Shown: positions 1 through 7,069 of the stretch, in pieces
How positions within the stretch are numbered: position 1 is the first letter of the stretch
How the letters are laid out: the number at the start of each line of letters is the position of its first letter
NCBI GenBank assembly: GCA_028278755.1
Contig: JAPYOI010000319.1
Location: 1 to 7,069, forward strand
Source: Poriferisodalis multihospitum
GTDB lineage: Bacteria; Actinomycetota; Acidimicrobiia; Acidimicrobiales; Poriferisodalaceae
Reading direction: 5' to 3'
Length of the DNA stretch: 7,069 nucleotides
Made by a program: the position numbers and the translations under genes
Notes under the pieces: generated by a model
What the model was told of the DNA's origin: nothing
Database searches by the model: none
What the model saw: the letters and a program-made list of their open reading frames with translations, nothing else

Positions 1-321
1 CTGATCGCTGTGCTGACCCAGGCGTTCGCATTGATGCGGGAGTTCCGGCGCAAGCTCGAGGACTTCGACGCCAAGGTCGGGCCGGCGCTCGGCCAGTTGG
101 CCGATACCGCCGAGATGGCCCAGACCGAGATCGGCCGGCTGCGCGACCTGTTGAACATCGCGCAGAAGGTCGCAGGGCTGGCCGAATCCGCCGGGGCCGG
201 CGCTGCAAGGATTGCCGGGGTGCCGGTCGACAAGGTGCGGGCAGCAGCCGAAGCCCTGCGCGGCAAGTTCGGTGGCACAGAGAGCGAGACGTCTGCAGGC
301 AGCGAGGAAGCAGGGCGCTGA
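1..321 (+). CDS. Small coiled-coil protein, 5' partial (DUF948-like by position)
   Basis: The reading frame is open to the left edge (codons 1-9 read L-I-A before a GTG at position 10), so the true start probably lies outside the window. The 106 visible codons encode a mostly helical, charged protein: an amphipathic segment near FALMREFRRKLEDF, then a heptad-like stretch (QLADTAEMAQTEIGRLRDLL) that looks like coiled coil, an Ala/Gly-rich middle, and a polar Glu/Ser-rich tail. No catalytic motif is seen. The stop is 1 bp before the next ATG, so the two genes are probably co-translated. In actinobacteria a DUF948 protein with an N-terminal membrane helix often sits here upstream of alaS. That assignment is inference from synteny; the visible part is too short and plain to prove it. 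Confidence 0.6.
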   Translation: MIAVLTQAFALMREFRRKLEDFDAKVGPALGQLADTAEMAQTEIGRLRDLLNIAQKVAGLAESAGAGAARIAGVPVDKVRAAAEALRGKFGGTESETSAGSEEAGR

Positions 322-322
322 G

Positions 323-625
323 ATGCTGAAACGATTGCGATGGCTGACGCTGGGTGCCGGACTGGGTGCTGGCGCCTCGCTGTGGGTGCAGCGGCGGCTG
401 CGTCACCTCCTCGACCGATACGCGCCCGTGCGCGGCACGGCGACGGCGCTCGGCACTGCCCGCCAGATGCGTCGTGATCTCAAGGACGCTTGGCAGGACG
501 GCCGCAAGCGCCTCGACGCGGCGTGGGATGACGGCAAGCGGCAGATGGAGGATGCTGAGCAGCGTCTGCGCGACGAGCGGGACCGTCGCTGGGCCGAACG
601 CCGCCATCGCCGCGAAGCCGCCTGA
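323..625 (+). CDS. Small basic membrane-anchored helical protein upstream of alaS (DUF6167-like by position)
   Basis: A 100-aa protein starting at ATG 323, one base after the previous stop, with a purine-rich GAGGAAG 12 bases upstream inside the preceding gene. Residues about 7-22 (WLTLGAGLGAGASLWV) form a short Gly/Ala-rich hydrophobic segment followed by RRLR, consistent with one membrane helix. Residues 45-100 are very rich in Arg, Asp, Lys and Glu and should be a long charged helix. A longer in-frame start at 212 overlaps the previous gene by over 100 bp and is less likely. Small proteins of this shape (hydrophobic N-terminus, charged helix) occur between the DUF948 gene and alaS in Streptomyces, where they are called DUF6167; the link is from memory of gene order. 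Function is unknown. Confidence 0.65.
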   Translation: MLKRLRWLTLGAGLGAGASLWVQRRLRHLLDRYAPVRGTATALGTARQMRRDLKDAWQDGRKRLDAAWDDGKRQMEDAEQRLRDERDRRWAERRHRREAA

Positions 626-684
626 GAGGCCGCGATAGCCCCTCCGGCGGCCACGGAGGCCGCGAAAGTGCGTCGGCGGCCACC
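626..684. repeat. Imperfect tandem duplication of a ~30-bp GC-rich hairpin unit
   Basis: Unit 1 (626-655) and unit 2 (656-684) both begin GAGGCCGCGA and both contain CGGCGGCCAC (645-654 and 674-683); the middle differs and needs a one-base gap. Each unit can fold on itself through GGCCGC pairing with GCGGCC (628-633 with 647-652; 658-663 with 676-681). A competing hairpin pairs CCTCCG (641-646) with CGGAGG (654-659). The segment fills the space between the small upstream gene and the first recognisable AlaRS codons. Confidence 0.7.
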
Positions 685-699
685 TTCCTCGGTGAGGAG

Positions 700-712
<13 letters not shown>
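670..712 (+). other. Strong stem-loop across the truncated 5' end of alaS
   Basis: The arm GCGTCGGCGGC (670-680) is a perfect reverse complement of 702-712. Pairing continues inward through 682-690 with 694-701, giving about 19 bp in total with two single-base bulges (C681 and one T of 685-686) and a GGT loop (691-693). The right arm carries AGGAGGTG (695-702), a full Shine-Dalgarno match lying 15 bases before ATG 718, so the fold would hide it. The same bases encode the conserved AlaRS residues GEEV. There is no U-tract, so it is not a typical intrinsic terminator. It could be regulatory, a rearrangement scar or an assembly artefact. Confidence 0.7.
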
Positions 713-3152
<2,440 letters not shown>

Positions 3153-3156
<4 letters not shown>

Positions 3157-3590
3157 GTGGGGCGCCGGGCCCGATGATGCGGGCTGTCGGCGTGGATCTC
3201 GGCTCGGTGCGCATCGGCGTGGCCATCGCGCCGGCCGATGCTGCGGTGGCAGTGCCCTACGAAGTCCTCGAACGCAGTGGCGAGCGTGCCCGAGACCACG
3301 AAGCACTCGCAGGTATGGTCGCTGACGTGGGTGCGGAGGTGGTCGTGATCGGCCTGCCGACCTCGCTCGACGGCGGCGAAGGACCGGCTGCGGTGGGCGT
3401 GCGAGCCGAGGCTGGCGAGATAGCGGCGGCACTCGACGTGCCGGTGGTCTTGCACGACGAGCGCTACACCACCGTGAGCGCGGAGCGCATCCTTTCCGAA
3501 CAAGGACTGCGCGGCCCCGCTCGCCGCAAGGTCATCGACAAGGTGGCGGCCGCGGTCATCTTGCAGTCGTGGCTCGACGCACGTGACTGA
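3153..3590 (+). CDS. ruvX: RuvX/YqgF family RNase H-fold nuclease (pre-16S rRNA processing)
   Basis: A 145-aa protein of the YqgF/RuvX family, known as a putative Holliday-junction resolvase and linked to maturation of the 5' end of 16S rRNA. Visible family motifs are VGVDLGSVRIGVAIAP near the N-terminus (first acidic residue of the RNase H-like fold), VVVIGLPTSLDGGEG in the middle, HDERYTTVSAER, and the C-terminal KVIDKVAAAVILQSWLD with its acidic residue. The GTG start overlaps the alaS stop as GTGA, suggesting translational coupling. ATG 3174 or 3177 would start closer to the conserved fold (MRAVGVDLG) and are plausible alternatives. The end overlaps the mltG GTG by 8 bp. The alaS-ruvX-mltG order is standard in actinobacteria. 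The protein appears complete and of normal family length. Confidence 0.93.
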
Positions 3591-5001
3591 CCGCAGCACC
3601 GACGCTCCCCGCGACGGTCGCGCCGCGCGTCACGCGACCAGCGGAGCCGGCCGTGCGACTGCCGTGAGGGCGCCATCAGCGATGCGACGGCTGGCAGACC
3701 GGCTCGCCGGCCTCGTGGGGCTGGCGCCCGGCGGCGAATCTCAGGGAGCCGAGCCAGGCCTTGCGGCGAGCGGTGAGATCGCCGGCGAATCCGCTTCGGG
3801 CCCACCGGGCAGGTACGCCCGACGTTCCGTATCGCCGGGAGCCTCCGTGTCGCCATCGGCGCCCGAAGCCGCCGCGCCGAGCTCGCCGCCAGTCGGCGGT
3901 CGTCGGGGTGTCGATTTCGAGGTAGTGAGCACGCGACGCGGACTGGGCACCCCCGGCGCGTTGTTGTTTCTCGCGGTGCTCGGCCTCGTCGCCTGGATGG
4001 CGGGCAGCCGCGGCTACCGCTGGGTGTCCGAACAGCTCGACCCTCCCGGCGACCCCACCGGCGAGATCGTGTTGACGCTGCCGCCCGGATCGAGCACGGC
4101 GAGCATCTCCGACCTGCTCGGCGAGCACGGCGTGGTTCCCAGTTCGCGGGCCTACGAGTGGTACGTGAGATTAAGGGGCGGCCCGGCGTTCCAGGCAGGT
4201 GAGTACACGTTCCAGTCCAACTCGTCGGTGTGGGAGACCATGGCAGTACTCGAAGCCGGGCCGAGCCGCGTTGCCCAAGCCGCCCAGCAGCCGCTCACCA
4301 TTCCCGAAGGCCTGACGGTGGTCCAGATGGCGGCGCTGCTCGACGAGGTGGGGGGGCTGAGCTTCAGCGGCAGGGACTTCCTCGAGGCCGTCCGGACGCG
4401 TCCGGTGCTCTCGCTGGTAGCGCCAGTGCCTCGCGTGCTGCCCGACGGGGTCATCGATCCGGCCGAGGGACAGCTCTTCGCCGACACCTACTTCTTCGAC
4501 TCCCAGACGAGCGCCGAACAGCTTGTCGCGCTGATGGTCGACCGGCTCGATGCGGTGCTGACCGATCTGGGCTATGACGATGCCCCCCGGCGTGTGGGCC
4601 TGACGCCGTACGAGGCGCTGATCGTGGCCAGCATGATCGAGCGGGAGGCCCAGCGGCCCGAGGACCGGGCCAAGGTGGCGCGGGTGATCTACAACCGGCT
4701 AGCGCGCGGCTGGTCGCTCGGCCTCGATGCCACAGTGGTCTACGCGGTGGGCGAGAGCGAGCTGACCGCAGAGCTGCTGGCGGTCAACTCGCCGTACAAC
4801 ACGCGGGTGCTGGTGGGGCTGCCGCCCACGCCGATTGCCACCCCGGGCCGCGCTTCGCTCGAGGCAGCGCTGAATCCGGAAGACGGACCCTGGATGTACT
4901 TCGTGCTGACCTCTCCCGACGGCACCCTGTCGTTCTCCGAGACCGACGAGGAGTTCCAGCGCGACAAGGCGGTGTGCCAAGAACTGGGCCTGTGCGGCTG
5001 A
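3583..5001 (+). CDS. mltG: Endolytic murein transglycosylase MltG (YceG family)
   Basis: MltG cleaves nascent peptidoglycan glycan strands at the outer face of the membrane and is thought to set glycan length. The 472 residues comprise a cytoplasmic Pro/Ala/Ser/Arg-rich, probably disordered tail (1-122), one transmembrane helix (about 124-141, GALLFLAVLGLVAWMAG), a LysM-like region (EIVLTLPPGSSTASISDLL, then IPEGLTVVQMAALL) and the YceG catalytic domain. The IERE motif (353-355) contains the likely catalytic Glu, followed by VIYNRLARG, LDATVVYAVG, SPYNTR and GLPPTPIATPG. The protein is complete. GTG 3583 overlaps ruvX by 8 bp and has no clear Shine-Dalgarno of its own. ATG 3682, with GAGGG 11 bases upstream, is an alternative start that would shorten the tail by 33 residues. 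The next element is a CRISPR array 5 bp after the stop, where aroE often follows in actinobacteria. Confidence 0.95.
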   Translation: MTDRSTDAPRDGRAARHATSGAGRATAVRAPSAMRRLADRLAGLVGLAPGGESQGAEPGLAASGEIAGESASGPPGRYARRSVSPGASVSPSAPEAAAPSSPPVGGRRGVDFEVVSTRRGLGTPGALLFLAVLGLVAWMAGSRGYRWVSEQLDPPGDPTGEIVLTLPPGSSTASISDLLGEHGVVPSSRAYEWYVRLRGGPAFQAGEYTFQSNSSVWETMAVLEAGPSRVAQAAQQPLTIPEGLTVVQMAALLDEVGGLSFSGRDFLEAVRTRPVLSLVAPVPRVLPDGVIDPAEGQLFADTYFFDSQTSAEQLVALMVDRLDAVLTDLGYDDAPRRVGLTPYEALIVASMIEREAQRPEDRAKVARVIYNRLARGWSLGLDATVVYAVGESELTAELLAVNSPYNTRVLVGLPPTPIATPGRASLEAALNPEDGPWMYFVLTSPDGTLSFSETDEEFQRDKAVCQELGLCG

Positions 5002-5006
5002 GGTCG

Positions 5007-5304
5007 GTTTTGGCAGCCGACCATTCCCTAACCGGCTAAAGTAAGGGCGACAAGGGCGACACCGGCCCCAAGGTTTTGGCAGCCGACCATTCCCTAACCG
5101 GCTAAAGTCTGCTCCAGCTCCAGCCGGAAGTTGAAGGGTTTTGGCAGCCGACCATTCCCTAACCGGCTAAAGTCAGCGGCCCACGTGCCGTGGCGATCGT
5201 GCAGTTTTGGCAGCCGACCATTCCCTAACCGGCTAAAGTGTGCCGCATGGCGACAGCGGCACGACGTGGTTTTGGCAGCCGACCATTCCCTAACCGGCCG
5301 AGGC
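5007..5304 (+). CRISPR. CRISPR array, five 36-bp repeats and four spacers (type II-C)
   Basis: The repeat begins GTTTTGGCAGCCGACC and ends AACCGGCTAAAGT. Copies lie at 5007-5042, 5073-5108, 5138-5173 and 5204-5239 (all identical) and 5269-5304 (first 30 bases identical, last six CGAGGC instead of TAAAGT). Spacers are 5043-5072 (30), 5109-5137 (29), 5174-5203 (30) and 5240-5268 (29 bp). The repeat has a short internal dyad, AGCCG (9-13) with CGGCT (27-31). The GTTTT start is typical of the crRNA-sense strand in type II systems and the degenerate repeat marks the leader-distal end. Both suggest transcription on the + strand toward cas2, convergent with the cas operon. The first repeat is 5 bp after the mltG stop, so any leader lies in mltG coding sequence. 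The orientation is an inference. Confidence 0.97.
5269..5304 (+). repeat. Degenerate terminal CRISPR repeat
   Basis: This repeat matches the consensus at positions 1-30 and differs at four of the last six bases (TAAAGT to CGAGGC). All four changes are transitions from A/T to G/C. Terminal degeneracy normally marks the oldest, leader-distal end of an array, here the end nearest cas2. It is followed by 53 bp (5305-5357) with no gene and no clear terminator hairpin before the cas2 stop codon. Confidence 0.9.
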
Positions 5305-5357
5305 TTCTGACCGGATGTGCACGTAGCGCGGACCTGAACTTAAGCAACCAAAGCGGA

Positions 5358-5690
5358 TCAGAACAGCAGGAGCTGACCTCGCGAAGTGTCACGCTCTTGT
5401 CGCGCTCCTCCATTGAAGACCTGCATTTGACCATATTGCTTGTCAGTGAGCGCCATGATGCTGACATTTCCTTCAGGAGGTATTCGCGACCGAATGCGAT
5501 ATGCGAGGGCGTCGACTGCGGAACGGCTTCCAGAAAATTTCATGTATACAGAGAATTGCGCCATTTCGAATCCGAGGTTCAACAGCTCGTTTCGGAATTT
5601 TGTGGCGCGTCGACGTTGCGGTTTAGTGACCACCGGTAGATCGAACATGACAACGGTCCACATGAATCTGTATCCACTGAATTCGCTCAT
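5358..5690 (-). CDS. cas2: CRISPR-associated endonuclease Cas2 (type II)
   Basis: Cas2 dimers bridge two Cas1 dimers in the complex that inserts new spacers into the array. The 110-aa protein has the ferredoxin-like Cas2 core: strand 1 with WTVVMFDLP (D17 is the conserved Asp), the helix RRRATKFRNELLNLGFEM, strand AQFSVYMKF, then IPPEGNVSIMALTDKQYGQMQVF and a C-terminal QLLLF tail typical of type II Cas2. Length is normal. Its ATG (5690-5688) overlaps the cas1 stop as ATGA, so translation is probably coupled; no good separate Shine-Dalgarno is seen. The gene is less GC-rich than the host operon: 58 of 120 bases in 5521-5640 are G/C, against 40 of 60 in a mltG sample at 4741-4800. This fits horizontal acquisition. 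It is the last gene of the cas operon, facing the array. Confidence 0.96.
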   Translation of the reverse strand: MSEFSGYRFMWTVVMFDLPVVTKPQRRRATKFRNELLNLGFEMAQFSVYMKFSGSRSAVDALAYRIRSRIPPEGNVSIMALTDKQYGQMQVFNGGARQERDTSRGQLLLF

Positions 5691-6595
5691 CCCGCAATTG
5701 ACCGGCTATCTGGAAGGTGGATTCGAGGTTCGCCCTCCAGCACTGCCTTGGTCAGTGACTGCGCTGCCCACTCGACACAGCGACTGAGAGGCGTGACACC
5801 TCTCGATGTCGTTACGCCGCGGGCCAGTACAGCGGCGAGAGCAGACTTTGTATGGACATCGACGGCTTGATGTCCTTCGCGCTGGAGTTCGAGGACACTG
5901 CGGTCGACAGCGGGCCGAAACGGCTCCATCAGATCGTCGGCGAGGCAGAACGCATTGAAGCGATTGTGGTGCTGGAGACCGAGCGAAGGATGCAGCCCCG
6001 ATGCACAAACGTTGCGCGCAACGGTAGCTCGCAACACGGCGTACCCGTAATTGAGCAAGCCATTCGGTGGTAGACCGTCGCGACGGCGACGGAAGTCGTC
6101 ACCGAAGAGACAGGTCCAGTACAGCCGGGCTCCGTGCGCTTCCAACGACGTGCAGTTATCAGGCGTCACGCGACAGGCAAAGTCCTCCAAGGCTGCGGCA
6201 TCGTGGCCTTCGCTGTGCAGCACTGCGGCTTGCGCTTCCAGCTTCGCGCGGATGAGAACCGCCCAAAGTGCGGCGCGAAGTTCGTCAGGCATCTTCGCTT
6301 GGGCCGCCATACGTCTGCTCTGCTCGTAGTTGGCTTGGATCGGCCACACCCATGCAGCGGGTGTGTGATAGGCGTCGCAGCAAACCAGAGGTATGCCTCG
6401 CCGGGCGAGTTCGACAATCGCTCCGTTGGAATAGGAGGCTTGCGGCGTGTGGACGATGATCGACTCGATCTCGTCGAAGGGCACGAGATGCCCGGAGGCC
6501 CCAGACCCTTCCGTGTCGCACGAGACAGACAGCGAACCGCGCTTCTTGGACAGGTAGCGCCGACCGGTTGCGATGTCGAGGACTCGGCGCTCCAT
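5687..6595 (-). CDS. cas1: CRISPR-associated integrase Cas1 (type II-C)
   Basis: Cas1 catalyses integration of captured DNA as new spacers. The 302-aa protein begins MERRVLDIATGRRYLS, a normal start for type II Cas1, followed by a beta-rich N-terminal domain (PFDEIESIIVHT, ARRGIPLVCCDAYHTPAAWVWP) and the helical catalytic domain. Metal-binding residues are visible: E152 in TSLEAHGARLYW, H209 in LGLQHHNRFNAF, and E224 with D220/D221 in LADDLMEPFRP; the H-to-E spacing of 15 is as in other type II Cas1 proteins. LNYGYAVLRATVARNVCASGLHPSLG (180-206) is the typical core helix. I chose ATG 6595, with GAGGG nine bases upstream, over an earlier in-frame start at 6676 that would add 27 non-conserved residues and overlap cas9. 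The gene begins 4 bp after the cas9 stop and its stop overlaps the cas2 start. It appears intact. Confidence 0.96.
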   Translation of the reverse strand: MERRVLDIATGRRYLSKKRGSLSVSCDTEGSGASGHLVPFDEIESIIVHTPQASYSNGAIVELARRGIPLVCCDAYHTPAAWVWPIQANYEQSRRMAAQAKMPDELRAALWAVLIRAKLEAQAAVLHSEGHDAAALEDFACRVTPDNCTSLEAHGARLYWTCLFGDDFRRRRDGLPPNGLLNYGYAVLRATVARNVCASGLHPSLGLQHHNRFNAFCLADDLMEPFRPAVDRSVLELQREGHQAVDVHTKSALAAVLARGVTTSRGVTPLSRCVEWAAQSLTKAVLEGEPRIHLPDSRSIAG

Positions 6596-6599
6596 GGGT

Positions 6600-7069
6600 T
6601 CATTCCCTCGATCGCTGCCTGGCCTCGTGATCGCTGAGCTGCTGGACACGGCGAATCTGCCTGTTCTCGCCCTCACCCATCGCCACCATGTCGTCGATGT
6701 GAAGACGCATCAGCTTGCGGGCAGCTGGGTGCTTCGCCTTGATTTGCGAGTGGCCCCGCTGACTATGCGCGTCGAAACGGCTGACGGTCTCGCCCCGAGT
6801 CTTGCCATCGGGCAAGAGCCAGATGTCCATGTAGGCATTGCCGTCGGTCTTGTATGCCTTGTAGAAGCCGCCGGTGGCGTCTCCGACGAACGCCAAACTG
6901 CCTTCGCCCATCGTCGTGAGCAAGCGGACGCGACGGATCCCGATCTGCCGGCGGGCCTCTGGCGCGAATCGCTGCCACTGTTCGGATTCGCTGCTCTCGG
7001 CGTTCTCCGCTTGGACCTGCTTCCAAAGGGATTGCAGGCGAGCCTTGAGAGCGAGATCTCGAACGCGTT
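6600..7069 (-). CDS. cas9: Cas9 C-terminal part (type II-C), truncated by window edge
   Basis: The frame is open from the right edge (7067) to TGA 6600, giving 155 codons of the C-terminal, PAM-interacting region of Cas9, the RNA-guided nuclease of type II systems. Recognisable stretches are IGIRRVRLL, GFYKAYKTDGNAYMDIW, LPDGKTRGETVSRFDAH, KHPAARKLMRLHIDDMVAMGEG and IRRVQQLSD, resembling the C-terminus of II-C Cas9 proteins (family pattern GxYKAYKGDGN..YDI, then HPxAxxLMRLxxxDMVA). RuvC and HNH motifs are not in view, so activity cannot be judged. The protein ends at HEARQRSRE soon after the RRVQQLSD strand; the relatives I recall run a few dozen residues further, so the tail may be shortened. 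cas1 starts 4 bp downstream, supporting a cas9-cas1-cas2 operon with its promoter outside the window. Confidence 0.92.
   Translation of the reverse strand, partial: RVRDLALKARLQSLWKQVQAENAESSESEQWQRFAPEARRQIGIRRVRLLTTMGEGSLAFVGDATGGFYKAYKTDGNAYMDIWLLPDGKTRGETVSRFDAHSQRGHSQIKAKHPAARKLMRLHIDDMVAMGEGENRQIRRVQQLSDHEARQRSRE
6605..6609 (-). promoter_or_regulatory. cas1: Ribosome binding site deciding the cas1 start
   Basis: On the minus strand GAGGG (6609-6605) lies nine bases before ATG 6595. It overlaps the last cas9 codons. It favours the start MERRVLDIA over the upstream in-frame start. A nearer ATG at 6603 overlaps the cas9 stop but is out of frame with cas1. Confidence 0.6.

Noticed and set aside
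641..659. Hairpin CCTCCG/CGGAGG as an intrinsic terminator after the small upstream gene
   Set aside because: The stem is only 6 bp and no T-run follows; the downstream sequence remains GC-rich.
5269..5304. The degenerate repeat as a tracrRNA anti-repeat for minus-strand crRNAs
   Set aside because: It is in the same register and orientation as the array and identical over 30 bases, so a decayed terminal repeat is simpler. Anti-repeats usually show internal mismatches and are followed by hairpins, which are not seen.
5238..5639. 133-codon plus-strand frame across the array end and cas2
   Set aside because: It starts inside a CRISPR spacer and runs antisense to the clear cas2 gene.
6134..6637. 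167-codon plus-strand frame opposite cas1
   Set aside because: It is antisense to Cas1, whose catalytic motifs are intact; the frame has no recognisable family features.

Overview
The window comes from a GC-rich bacterium. The gene order (two small membrane/coiled-coil proteins, then alaS, ruvX and mltG) is the conserved alaS block of Actinobacteria, and the protein style (for example the AlaRS stretch QKCVRAGGKHNDLDDIGRTNRH) suggests an actinobacterial lineage such as Acidimicrobiia. That placement is an inference from remembered synteny, not from a search.

Left part (1-5001, + strand): a compact housekeeping operon. It holds the end of a small coiled-coil protein, a 100-aa basic helical protein, alanyl-tRNA synthetase, the RuvX/YqgF nuclease-fold protein and the MltG endolytic transglycosylase. 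Junctions are tight: a 1-bp gap at 322, a GTGA overlap at 3153-3156 and an 8-bp overlap at 3583-3590. The exception is the junction before alaS. There the AlaRS start codon and roughly the first 45-50 residues, including class II motif 1, are absent. In their place is a short structured segment (626-712) made of an imperfect ~30-bp tandem duplication and a 19-bp stem-loop.

Middle (5007-5304): a small CRISPR array of five 36-bp repeats and four 29-30-bp spacers. It starts only 5 bp after the mltG stop codon. The last repeat, next to cas2, is degenerate in its final six bases. Spacer 1 reads as a collagen-like Gly-X-Y peptide, as expected of a phage tail-fibre gene.

Right part (5358-7069, - strand): cas9 (C-terminal 155 codons only; the rest lies beyond the right edge), cas1 and cas2, tightly packed and pointing at the array. 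With no csn2 or cas4 between cas2 and the array, this fits a type II-C system. Cas9 would be the effector and Cas1-Cas2 the spacer integrase. No tracrRNA anti-repeat is visible, so the tracrRNA probably lies beyond the right edge.

The most interesting points are: (i) the array sits directly behind the housekeeping operon, with no room for a conventional leader, so it may be expressed by read-through or from promoters inside the repeats; (ii) the terminal repeat has lost exactly the TAAAGT end that could act as a -10 box; (iii) the missing 5' end of alaS with a hairpin at the breakpoint. The system type itself is known; I do not see an entirely new system.
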